The translations under genes and the position numbers were made by a program. DNA of 60,671 nucleotides, taken from contig JAEZZE010000316.1 in assembly GCA_023418755.1 (NCBI GenBank), positions 1-60,671 of the forward strand, in the 5' to 3' direction. Source of the stretch: Bacillota bacterium (GTDB lineage Bacteria; Bacillota; Bacilli; Paenibacillales; Paenibacillaceae). The notes under the pieces are model-generated. The model saw only the letters and a list, made by a program, of their open reading frames with translations. It was not told the origin of the DNA and did no database searches. Position 1 is the first letter of the stretch. Every line of letters begins with the position of its first letter. Shown here piece by piece: positions 8,418 through 16,117 of the stretch.

Positions 8418-9077
8418 TTATAATTCGAGCTTATAAAACCTGGCTGCGTTACGGCCGAAAACGTTGTCTCGATCCGCTTCCGTCACCATGCCCGATAATT
8501 TGCAGTACATATTCGGATTTGCCGCGATCTTCTCCATCGATATCTTCCAGGAGCTCATCGACCGCGCGGCGATATTCGGCTTGCCGATATGGTCGACGAC
8601 TCCCCGCAAGCGGGGAACGGCCTCGACCAGCTTGGCGATGCAAGGGAGCTGATGCTCCCTGACCAGCAAATCTACCGGGACATCGCGATCCGCAAGCCAT
8701 CGGAGCCGCTTCGCGACGACCGGACGAAGAATCCATTCGGCGTCCTCCCTATCCTGAAGCATTACCCGGATGCCGACGAACTTGGCATGCTCCCGGTAAG
8801 CTTCGAATTGATCCTCGAAGCGGCCGCTCTCGAAATCCAGCCATCCGACCACGCCGGCGATTGAGTCGTATCGCTCGGCCAATCCGAGCAGAAATTCGGT
8901 TTCTTCGATCGTCGGGGCCGCTTGTACCGCAATCGTCTTGCGGATTCCCCGCTCCCGGATCATCGGCTCCAAATCGTCCGGCATGAAGTCCCGGTACAGC
9001 GCGCCGAGCTCCGGCGTCAGCCAGTCGTAATCCCCGCGCGACAGTTGCCAATAATGCTGATGCGCATCGATTCTCAT
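8418..9077 (-). CDS. Amidohydrolase (COG3618 sugar-lactonase type) with internal deletion
   Basis: The protein begins MRIDAHQHYWQLSRGDYDWL (metal-binding HxH) and follows the family through VDHIGKPNIA and YCKLSGMVTEAD, then jumps directly to the family's last residues RDNVFGRNAARFYKL. Relatives are near 280-290 residues; this has 219. About 65-75 residues are missing in frame, including the segment that normally carries the GSDWP motif with the catalytic Asp. It therefore probably has no lactonase activity. The start at 9077 is 17 nt after the dehydratase gene, third in the operon. Intact relatives hydrolyse sugar lactones such as L-fuconolactone. Confidence 0.8.
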   Translation of the reverse strand: MRIDAHQHYWQLSRGDYDWLTPELGALYRDFMPDDLEPMIRERGIRKTIAVQAAPTIEETEFLLGLAERYDSIAGVVGWLDFESGRFEDQFEAYREHAKFVGIRVMLQDREDAEWILRPVVAKRLRWLADRDVPVDLLVREHQLPCIAKLVEAVPRLRGVVDHIGKPNIAARSMSSWKISMEKIAANPNMYCKLSGMVTEADRDNVFGRNAARFYKLEL

Positions 9078-9094
9078 GGTCCGCTCCCGCCTCT

Positions 9095-10192
9095 CTATCT
9101 CACCCGATATTTTTGGAACTGCTCGGGAATGATTTCCGTAGAAGCGCCCGGCATTTCCGGCAGCGCGTAATATCCGTTCCTGACGATGGCCGGCTCCACG
9201 AAAATATGCCGGATCCAGGGGATATACTCCAGCATGGTCGCGTTCTGCGTAGCGGCGACGAGGTGCTGGTGGATCTGCCCCATGTCTCCGACGTGCGGAC
9301 AGATCTGCACGTCGTAGGCCGCCGCCAGCCCCGCGACTTGCAGCCACTCCGTGATTCCGCCGACGCGGGTCACGTCCACCTGGCAGTATTCGACCGCCCC
9401 GTGATGGATATAGTCTCGGAACGCATACTTATGATAAACATGCTCGCCAAGCGCGATTGGGACGTTCAACTCGTCGGCCAGCCTTTTATGTCCCAGAATG
9501 TCGTCCGGATTGAGCGGCTCCTCCAGCCAGAACAGATCGAACTCCTCCAATTTTATACCCCAGGTCATGGCCGTGTTGAGGCTCCATTGCTGATTGACGT
9601 CAATCATGAAAATCACGTCGTCGCCGATCGCTTGGCGAACCGCTTTGCATCGGTCGTAATCCTCGCGCGGGTCCGGCCTGCCGACCTTGATCTTGACGCC
9701 GGTAAAGCCTTGTTCCACGATTTCCGAGACGTCCTTGAGCAAGCGCTCCTTGCTCCAGTTCAACCAGCCGCCGTTCGTGTTATACGCCTTGATGCCTTGC
9801 GATTTCGCCCCACCTAGGTACTGCCAGAGCGGCTTGTTCGAGGCCTTCGCCATAATGTCCCACAGCGCGATGTCGACCGCGGCCAGCGCCATATGCGTAA
9901 TGCCCGCCCGGCCGATCCAGTGCATCTTGCCGAAGCGCATCTCGTCCCACAGCGCTTTGACCATAAACGGGTCTTTGCCGATCAAGAGCGGCACGTAATA
10001 CTTCTCGATCGTATCGACGATCATATCGTCGCCCTCCGCGCAAGTGCCCGTGTAACCGTAACCTACGTATCCTTCGTCCGTATAGATCCGAACGCCCGCT
10101 AACCCCCAATGGCTCGCCGCATTAATGGCATCGGTGATCGGAGGCGTAATCGGGACGTGCAGGACAAACGTTTCCGCTTTCGTGATCTTCAT
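9095..10192 (-). CDS. Enolase-superfamily sugar acid dehydratase (mandelate racemase/muconate lactonizing group)
   Basis: The 365-residue protein has the N-terminal capping domain and a TIM-barrel domain with the acid/base Lys pair KIKVG (K167, K169), metal ligands D198 (MIDVNQQW), E224 (WLEEPL), E250 (ALGEHVY), and H300 in QICPHVGDMG. This residue set is that of the mandelate-racemase subgroup, which dehydrates sugar acids to 2-keto-3-deoxy acids. The exact substrate is not fixed by sequence. Start 10192 is preferred over 10201, because GAGGAG is directly against the first ATG but about 9 nt from the second. Confidence 0.85.
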   Translation of the reverse strand: MKITKAETFVLHVPITPPITDAINAASHWGLAGVRIYTDEGYVGYGYTGTCAEGDDMIVDTIEKYYVPLLIGKDPFMVKALWDEMRFGKMHWIGRAGITHMALAAVDIALWDIMAKASNKPLWQYLGGAKSQGIKAYNTNGGWLNWSKERLLKDVSEIVEQGFTGVKIKVGRPDPREDYDRCKAVRQAIGDDVIFMIDVNQQWSLNTAMTWGIKLEEFDLFWLEEPLNPDDILGHKRLADELNVPIALGEHVYHKYAFRDYIHHGAVEYCQVDVTRVGGITEWLQVAGLAAAYDVQICPHVGDMGQIHQHLVAATQNATMLEYIPWIRHIFVEPAIVRNGYYALPEMPGASTEIIPEQFQKYRVR

Positions 10193-10225
10193 CGGTTCCA
10201 TCTCCTCAAGTCGTAAATAGAATCT

Positions 10226-10990
10226 CTATGAATAGCCGAGCGAAGCTCCTCCGTCTACGGGAAGCGCGACGCCCGTAATGAAGCCGGATTCGGCGCCGGC
10301 CAGAAACAGCGCGGCTTGCGCGATTTCCGCGGCGGTTGCCGGCCTTCCCAACGCATGCATATCGTTTAATTCCTGTACGACCGCGGCCGGGTCGTCCTGC
10401 CGGCGAATCCATTGCTGCAGCAGCGGCGTGTCCACGCCGGCGGGGCAAATACTGTTGACGCGCACGCCGTAAGGCGCGTAATCCAGCGCCAACGATTTCG
10501 TCAAGGCGACAATACCGCCTTTCGTCGCCGCATAGGCCGGATTCATCCGCTGCCCGACCAGGCCGTTCAGGGACGACATATTGACGACGGAGCCTCGCGT
10601 CTTTTTCAGCTCCGCGATCGAATGCTTGATCACTAGAAAGACGCTTTTTAAATTCACGTTGAACATCCGGTCCCACTCTTCCTCTAGGAACTCTTCCAAG
10701 TATTTGGGCATAATGGACGCCGCATTGTTAACCACGACATCGATCTGCCCGAACCGTTGCAAGGTTCCCTGAACGAGTTCCTTCACTTCCTCTTCCCTGG
10801 AGACATCCGTATGCATCGCCGCAACGTCGGCTCCCGCGTTCTGCAATTGCGCCGCCAAGCGGTCGGCGTCTTCCCCATTCCGATCGGCTATCATCATCTT
10901 TGCCCCGCTCGACGCGAACAGACGCACGATCGCTTCGCCGATTCCCGACGCGCCTCCGGTTACGATCGCGGTTTTCCCGGCGACACCCAT
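10226..10990 (-). CDS. SDR-family oxidoreductase (probable sugar dehydrogenase)
   Basis: A 254-residue classical short-chain dehydrogenase: cofactor motif TGGASGIG (residues 11-18), NNAAS, catalytic Ser in NMSSLNG, and YAATK (Tyr153, Lys157). Asp36 after the second strand favours NAD. It is the first gene of the operon with the dehydratase and lactonase, matching the oxidative route sugar to lactone to acid to 2-keto-3-deoxy acid. It could also be the later 2-keto-3-deoxy-acid dehydrogenase. The start at 10990 has GGGAGGTG 6 nt upstream. Confidence 0.87.
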   Translation of the reverse strand: MGVAGKTAIVTGGASGIGEAIVRLFASSGAKMMIADRNGEDADRLAAQLQNAGADVAAMHTDVSREEEVKELVQGTLQRFGQIDVVVNNAASIMPKYLEEFLEEEWDRMFNVNLKSVFLVIKHSIAELKKTRGSVVNMSSLNGLVGQRMNPAYAATKGGIVALTKSLALDYAPYGVRVNSICPAGVDTPLLQQWIRRQDDPAAVVQELNDMHALGRPATAAEIAQAALFLAGAESGFITGVALPVDGGASLGYS

Positions 10991-11008
10991 AAGCGACACC
11001 TCCCTCTT

Positions 11009-11029
11009 AATCATGTATCGTGTATGATT
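11009..11029. promoter_or_regulatory. Probable GntR operator upstream of the SDR operon
   Basis: A 21-bp imperfect palindrome with arms AATCAT and ATGATT contains TCGTGTATGAT (11018-11028). The same 11 bases occur in inverse orientation upstream of the gntR gene. FCD-type GntR proteins commonly bind TGTATNATACA-like palindromes. Confidence 0.55.
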
Positions 11030-11144
11030 ATTCGCAAAAAAATAATCGTTGGGTCCAGAATCCGCCGTCCTCGAACCTCGAAGAAGCTTCGCTCCGATGA
11101 GGCCGAGGAAATCGGGATACGAGGACTTATACCCTGCGCAAGCT

Positions 11145-11807
11145 TCAGAAAAACTTCCTTGTCCGGGCGTGCGAGTTCTTCAAGTGGGCTTCCAAGGCCT
11201 GCTCGGCTGCCGCCGGATCCCGCAAAACCAGACTTTGGACGATCCGCATATGCTCCTCCCACTCCAACTGCACGATCGCCTGTTCCAGGTTCGAGCGGGA
11301 CAAGCTCAAGTACCTCTGAACCTTCTCGATATAGGCCCGGATCATGCTTCGCAGCAGACTGTTCCCGCAATATTCCAAAATCAAGCCGTGGAGCCTCTCG
11401 TTCATCTTGGCCACGAAGCGGATTCTTTCCTCGTTATCCGGAAGCCCGGCGTCCGCCCACTTCCTCATATCCGCCTGAAGCTTCTCGATCCTTTTGATCG
11501 GGATATTAGGCGCGGCTTTCCTGATCGCCAAACGTTCCAGATCTACGCGGATTTCGAACATCTCGTCCAAATCTTGCAGCGACAGCTTGGTGACGTACAT
11601 CCCTTTGAACGGAATCGTGTCGACCAGACCCTCGGCCGCCAGCCTGGCCAAAGATTCTCGAATCGGAATGTTGCTCACCTGCAAATCGCGTCCCAATTGG
11701 TCGATGTTGATCTTCTCGCCCGGAGGCATTTCATGATTGATTATTTTCTCTTTGACGATCGCATAAATCTCGTCAACCAGCATATGGCGGCTTAAACCCT
11801 TCTTCAT
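11145..11807 (-). CDS. GntR-family transcriptional regulator, FCD domain
   Basis: The 220-residue protein has a winged helix (IDQLGRDLQVSNIPIRESLARL with LVDTIPFKGMYV) and an all-helical FCD effector domain (EIRVDLERLAIRKAA, RLHGLILEYCGNSLL with the metal-type His). Proteins of this class sense sugar acids or other carboxylates and repress the neighbouring catabolic genes. The start at 11807 has GAGGG about 10 nt upstream. It is transcribed in the same direction as the SDR operon, with 154 nt between them. Confidence 0.9.
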   Translation of the reverse strand: MKKGLSRHMLVDEIYAIVKEKIINHEMPPGEKINIDQLGRDLQVSNIPIRESLARLAAEGLVDTIPFKGMYVTKLSLQDLDEMFEIRVDLERLAIRKAAPNIPIKRIEKLQADMRKWADAGLPDNEERIRFVAKMNERLHGLILEYCGNSLLRSMIRAYIEKVQRYLSLSRSNLEQAIVQLEWEEHMRIVQSLVLRDPAAAEQALEAHLKNSHARTRKFF

Positions 11808-11833
11808 TCGTCAACGCCCTCGAAGCTTTTTAA

Positions 11834-11847
11834 TGTATCATACACGA
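11834..11847. promoter_or_regulatory. Probable GntR autoregulatory operator
   Basis: TGTATCATACA is a perfect 11-bp palindrome around C (11834-11844) and extends into ATCATACACGA, the inverse of the 11-bp element found before the SDR gene. Location 27 nt before the gntR start suggests autoregulation. Confidence 0.55.
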
Positions 11848-11941
11848 TTTATTATAGTCATGAGCCCCTGCGGTTGCAAGTTGGGGATTGGCCGTTCGTT
11901 TCAGAATGTGTCCATGTACGCGAACCGGTCTGTTGTCATAG

Positions 11942-11993
11942 AAAAAAAATCGGATAGTCGACCCCGCCTTCGTAAGGGGCCGACTATCCGATT
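11942..11993 (-). terminator. Intrinsic terminator of the cystine symporter gene
   Basis: An 18-bp stem with one mismatch (AATCGGATAGTCG arm and its complement) is followed on the minus strand by eight T residues. It begins 8 nt after the symporter stop. Confidence 0.85.
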
Positions 11994-12001
11994 GCCGCAT
12001 C

Positions 12002-13366
12002 TTAGGCCGGATTCAGCTCAAGCTGCTCGTCGTCGTCGCGGTTAAAGGCTTCGCGGTCGAATTCGCCTTCGGACCGGGCAACCAGCACCGAGGTGACGGT
12101 CGTGCCGGTGGCGTTCACCGCGGTCCGTCCCATATCGATCAAAGATTCCACGCCGGCGACGATCGCCATGCCTTCAATCGGCAGATTCAACGCGGTAAGC
12201 ACCACGGTCGTCGAGATCGTCGCCGGACCGGGCACGCCCGCCACGCCTATGGAAGAAACGATGCTGACCAACACGAGAATGATGTAGTCGGTAAAACTCA
12301 AATTTATATTAAACACTTCGGCCGTGAACACGGCTACGATCGCCGGCCATATGCCTCCGCATCCGTTGAAGTTCATGGTCGAGCCGAGCGGCGCAACGAA
12401 GCTGGCGATTCGCGGCGAAACATGGAGGCGCTTCGTGATGACCTCCAAATTGATGGGCAGCGTCGCGTAGCTGCTTCGGGTCGTAAAGGCGACGGCGAGC
12501 ATCGGATATACTTTGCGGAAAAACCGAAGCGGATTCACTTTCGCCACCAGCAGGAGCAGCCCGCCGAAAATCAGCACGAAATGCAAGATGAGCGCTGCGT
12601 ACGAGGTTACGATGACGCTTCCGAGCTCTTGCAGCGTCTCCCATCCGTAGCGGGCGGTCATGGCTCCGATCAGTCCGTATACGCCGTACGGGGTAAGCCG
12701 AATAACGAATTTGACGACCTCGTGCATCACTTGCGCCGCAGACTGAATGATCGAACGCAGCGGCTGTACCGCTTCCGCGTTTTTGGAGGCGACCTTCAGG
12801 ATCGCGACCGCCACGAAAATCGCGAATATCAGGATAGGCACCACTCTGCCTTCCGCCGCATCGTTAACCGGGTTAGAGGGGACGAGGGACAGAATGACCT
12901 GCGAGAACGTCGGAACCTCTCGCGCCTCGAATCCCTCCGGGGTAGCCTGTTGGATACCCGAACCCGGGTTGATAAGCAGAGCGACGATCAGCCCGATTAT
13001 CGAAGCGATTCCCGTCGTGCCGAGGAACCAGGCAATCGACTTCACGCCGATCGTGCGAAGCTGGCCCGTGCCGGTAAGGGAGGCGATGCTGTTCAACACC
13101 AAAACGAATACCAGGGGAATAACCAACATGCGAATCAGGTTGACATAGATGGTCCCGAACGTGGCAACGCTCTGGAACTCGAACTCGAAGGATTGAAAAA
13201 TAATCCCGGCGACTACGCCCAAGCCCATCCCTACGAGCACTCTCGTACCGAAACCGACCCTATTGCGGGCCAAATAATATAAAACGATAAAAACCGCGAC
13301 AGAAACAATAAAGCTGAACCAGTTCGTTTCGATAGCCGAAAGCAAATTGTTTTCCACTTTATCCAT
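12002..13366 (-). CDS. tcyP: Sodium:dicarboxylate-family symporter, probable L-cystine uptake (TcyP-like)
   Basis: A 454-residue membrane protein of the DAACS family. It shows the NLIRMLVIPLVFVLVLNSIA helix, the Ser-rich hairpin region AFTTRSSYATLP, and the substrate helix NMDMG-like SLIDMGRTAVNATG. Length and the PLVFVLVLNSIASLTGTGQL stretch fit TcyP, the L-cystine importer of Bacillus, better than glutamate carriers, but substrate is inferred. Start 13366 has GGAAGG 8 nt upstream; the GTG at 13375 lies within that site. It is a single-gene unit with its own promoter and terminator. Confidence 0.8.
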   Translation of the reverse strand: MDKVENNLLSAIETNWFSFIVSVAVFIVLYYLARNRVGFGTRVLVGMGLGVVAGIIFQSFEFEFQSVATFGTIYVNLIRMLVIPLVFVLVLNSIASLTGTGQLRTIGVKSIAWFLGTTGIASIIGLIVALLINPGSGIQQATPEGFEAREVPTFSQVILSLVPSNPVNDAAEGRVVPILIFAIFVAVAILKVASKNAEAVQPLRSIIQSAAQVMHEVVKFVIRLTPYGVYGLIGAMTARYGWETLQELGSVIVTSYAALILHFVLIFGGLLLLVAKVNPLRFFRKVYPMLAVAFTTRSSYATLPINLEVITKRLHVSPRIASFVAPLGSTMNFNGCGGIWPAIVAVFTAEVFNINLSFTDYIILVLVSIVSSIGVAGVPGPATISTTVVLTALNLPIEGMAIVAGVESLIDMGRTAVNATGTTVTSVLVARSEGEFDREAFNRDDDEQLELNPA

Positions 13367-13415
13367 TTCGTTCACCTTCCATATCGCTTAGTATTCGCCT
13401 CCGTTTACTGCCCTA

Positions 13416-13445
13416 ACAATAGTCCGAGCGTCACGAAATTGTCAA
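13416..13445 (-). promoter_or_regulatory. Promoter of the cystine symporter gene
   Basis: The minus strand reads TTGACA (13445-13440), 18 nt, TATTGT (13421-13416), about 50 nt before the start codon. The -35 is perfect and the -10 matches 4 of 6. Confidence 0.7.
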
Positions 13446-13633
13446 TATTTTTTTGGAAAACATCTACATTTTTTGAGCGTTCCATCCGAATAGCCGCTTG
13501 CGGCACGATTCAACGAGCTATGCGCAACGACAAGTTTTCTTTAATTGTTTTATCCCTGGAAGCGGTTAGGCCGAACTGTTATGATTTGAGCAATCAGGGT
13601 CATCCATCATTTTGGTGAAAGGGGACGTTAACA

Positions 13634-14512
13634 ATAGTTGAAATTACCCCGGAACTGGTTCGCCGACTCATCCGTAGCCAATTCCCCCAGTGGAGGGAGC
13701 TGGAGGTAAATCCGGTAGAAAAAAGCGGACACGATAACCGTACCTATCGGCTGGGGAGCAAAATGACCGTTCGTCTGCCGAGTCATGAACGTTACGCCTC
13801 GGCCGTGGAGAAAGAACTGCGGTGGCTTCCCGTTTTCAAGCCTCGTCTGTCCCTGCCGGTTCCGGTTCCCGTTGCCAAAGGCGAGCCCACGGAGGAATAT
13901 CCCCTCCCCTGGTCTATTAACGAATGGATAGAAGGCGACACCGTCACGCGTTCCAACATAATTAGCCTAAACGGGTTTGCCGAGGACCTGGCGGGGTTTC
14001 TGAAAGAACTGGAAGCGATCGATGCAAGCCTCGGCATACCGGCAGGGGTCCAAAACTTTCATCGCGGAGGAAGCTTGGCGGTTTACGATCATGAAACAAG
14101 ATCCGCCATCGAAACGCTATCCGACCTATACGATCATAAGCTCTTAACGGAAATCTGGGAGCTTGCCCTTGCGACGACCTATTCGTCGGCCCCGTTATGG
14201 CTGCACGGCGATGTAGCCGTGGGCAACCTGCTCGTGAAGAATGGCCGGCTATGCGGCGTCATCGATTTCGGAACTATGGGCGTTGGCGATCCTTCAAGCG
14301 ATCTTGTGATGGCATGGAACTTTTTTGACGACGCAAGTCGTAAAATATTCCTCGATCACATGAATTTCGATCAGGATACCGTTAATCGCGCACGCGGTTG
14401 GGCTTTGTGGAAAGCTCTCATCACCTGCGCTTGGAACGAGCCAGGCTCGGAAGCCTCGAATTGGGGACAACAGGCCATAGTTGTTATTGCTCGAGACTAC
14501 CGACTTCGCTAA
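13634..14512 (+). CDS. Aminoglycoside phosphotransferase-like kinase with apparent AUA start
   Basis: The protein has the kinase fold of the APH family: N-lobe strands, the Brenner motif HGDVAVGNLLV, and metal-binding IDFGTMGVGDPSSD. The first ATG in frame is at 13763 and would remove the first 43 residues, including conserved VEITPELVRRLI and GHDNRTYRLG. The frame is open from just after a stop at 13612-13617, and the only codon at the right distance from AAAGGGG is ATA at 13634. Either AUA is used or a G-to-A change has weakened the gene. The true substrate is unknown; such proteins need not give drug resistance. Confidence 0.75.
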   Translation: MVEITPELVRRLIRSQFPQWRELEVNPVEKSGHDNRTYRLGSKMTVRLPSHERYASAVEKELRWLPVFKPRLSLPVPVPVAKGEPTEEYPLPWSINEWIEGDTVTRSNIISLNGFAEDLAGFLKELEAIDASLGIPAGVQNFHRGGSLAVYDHETRSAIETLSDLYDHKLLTEIWELALATTYSSAPLWLHGDVAVGNLLVKNGRLCGVIDFGTMGVGDPSSDLVMAWNFFDDASRKIFLDHMNFDQDTVNRARGWALWKALITCAWNEPGSEASNWGQQAIVVIARDYRLR

Positions 14513-14521
14513 CGAAAATAA

Positions 14522-14543
14522 AAGGCGCCCTGCCGGGCGCCTT
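14522..14543 (-). terminator. Terminator between convergent genes
   Basis: AAGGCGCCC pairs with GGGCGCCTT around a 4-nt loop. The minus strand continues TTTATTTTC, so it chiefly ends the SRPBCC gene, and it can also slow plus-strand transcripts of the kinase gene. Confidence 0.75.
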
Positions 14544-14551
14544 GGTCATGA

Positions 14552-14977
14552 TTAGGATTCTTCCGTATATCTTTTGAAGCTGTCCATAATGGCCTGCCAG
14601 CCCGCCTGCTGAAATTCGACGGGATTGGAGCTTTCGGCGTCGAAAACTTCAACGACCTTCGTCTCGTTTCCTTGATCGATGAAGGTAATCTCGACCCTTC
14701 TTTCATCGCCCATTGTGTATGAAATCTCCTCATGATGCTTTACTACGTCGTAATTGCCGCCGAAATCAAAGCCCATGCTACCGTCTTTCGCTTCCATCCT
14801 CGTTAGAAACTTGCCGCCGACGCGTAAATCATTCTCCGCTCTCGGAGCATGCCACTCGTCCGATGCTTGATTCCACTTCGTGATGTGCTCCGGCTCCGTC
14901 CAATACCTCCATACTTTTTCTACAGGCGCTTGAACGACTGCCTGTACGGTTACTTTCGTTGGATGACTCGTTCCCAT
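14552..14977 (-). CDS. SRPBCC (AHSA1/START-like) domain protein
   Basis: A 141-residue single-domain protein with the typical opening VTVQAVVQAPVEKVWRYWTEPEHITKW and the ending FQQAGWQAIMDSFKRYTE. AHSA1-type proteins form a hydrophobic cavity that binds lipids or other small ligands; no enzyme residues are obvious. The start at 14977 has GAAAGGTGAT at good distance. It lies 73 nt downstream of the sigma factor gene and is likely cotranscribed. Confidence 0.88.
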   Translation of the reverse strand: MGTSHPTKVTVQAVVQAPVEKVWRYWTEPEHITKWNQASDEWHAPRAENDLRVGGKFLTRMEAKDGSMGFDFGGNYDVVKHHEEISYTMGDERRVEITFIDQGNETKVVEVFDAESSNPVEFQQAGWQAIMDSFKRYTEES

Positions 14978-15050
14978 TTTGAAGATCACCTTTCTTTTAT
15001 TAGTCTTTGTTTTGTTTCTCATGTATATAGACGAAATAAGATGACGATAT

Positions 15051-16010
15051 TCATCGGTCTATGGTCTCAGGCAACCCGAATCGGGAAAATAATTTGGCGT
15101 TAATAAAATTTTGGACATGGAATACTTTCTTTTCTTTTATTTCAACGACATGAATTCCCCAAGGCACCAAAACGGACTTTTCGCTGCTCGGCATATACTG
15201 GGCAAAAGCAGGATAACCGCCGTTCACCGTGACGGGCACAAACCGGGACCCCTCGCAATGCCAGCGCGTAAGCGAAAAAAACCGAAACAAATCGTCCTTG
15301 CCGCGCACCCACATGGTAAAAGGCGGCATGGACATACAGCCTTCCTCATGAAACAACGCGACTAGCGCGGGGATATCGAATTGTTCAAAGGCCTCCACGT
15401 AACGGGAAAGGAGCTCGAGATCGGGTTGGACGCCCCTTGTGCTGAGTTCGTCGGAACGAAGCTTCGCTCGGTCCATCGTCTCCCTGGCTCTTTGCAACGC
15501 GCTGTTAACCGCTGCCGGCGACATTTCTAAAGTTTCCGCGATTTGCTTGGAGGACCATTCGAACACATCCTTTAAAATGAGAACCGCGCGTTGGCGAGGA
15601 GGTAGAGTTTGCAAGAGCGCAATAAAGCAAAGCCGGAGGGTATCTCTGCGAACGAGAAGATCCTCCGGATCTCCCTCCAAATCGGGAGCAGGCCATATCC
15701 ATGAAGTATCAGGCAACGTTTCGTTGGGCTGGATGATGGAAACAGCCGGGTCGGACAGGTCTACCGGAAGAGTGCGGCGTTTGGCCTGTCTCAGTTTGTC
15801 CAGGCATAAGTTCGAAGCGATCCGGTAGACCCACGTTTTGTATGAAGACTCCTGCCGAAATAAACTCAAGCTTTGCCACACGCGAATATAGGTTTCCTGA
15901 ACCGCGTCGTCCGCGTCGTCGATGGATCCCAGCATTCTGTAACAGAACGAGGTTAACTCCGGCTTTAAGCTCTCGAACAATTGAAGCTCTATTGTTGTTT
16001 TTACGTTCAT
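15051..16010 (-). CDS. ECF sigma factor with C-terminal SnoaL-like domain (SigG/SigX5 type)
   Basis: Residues about 10-75 form sigma region 2 (FCYRMLGSIDDADDAVQETYIRVW), residues 125-185 region 4 (LPPRQRAVLILKDVFEWSSKQIAETL), and the last 120 residues an NTF2/SnoaL-like domain (YVEAFEQFDIPALVALFHEEG, MPPFTMWVRG). This architecture is that of SigG/SigX5 factors, which have no classical anti-sigma and use the extra domain for control. GGGAGG precedes the start by 5 nt. The downstream SRPBCC gene is a likely partner or target. Confidence 0.87.
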   Translation of the reverse strand: MNVKTTIELQLFESLKPELTSFCYRMLGSIDDADDAVQETYIRVWQSLSLFRQESSYKTWVYRIASNLCLDKLRQAKRRTLPVDLSDPAVSIIQPNETLPDTSWIWPAPDLEGDPEDLLVRRDTLRLCFIALLQTLPPRQRAVLILKDVFEWSSKQIAETLEMSPAAVNSALQRARETMDRAKLRSDELSTRGVQPDLELLSRYVEAFEQFDIPALVALFHEEGCMSMPPFTMWVRGKDDLFRFFSLTRWHCEGSRFVPVTVNGGYPAFAQYMPSSEKSVLVPWGIHVVEIKEKKVFHVQNFINAKLFSRFGLPETIDR

Positions 16011-16117
16011 TATAGCCTCCCTTGACGGGCGAATAATCCTTTATCACGCGCACGGACACCCCTTTAAATATACGACGCAGCTGCATCAAAACCCTTCAAA
16101 AACTCGTTGCGCCAAGT

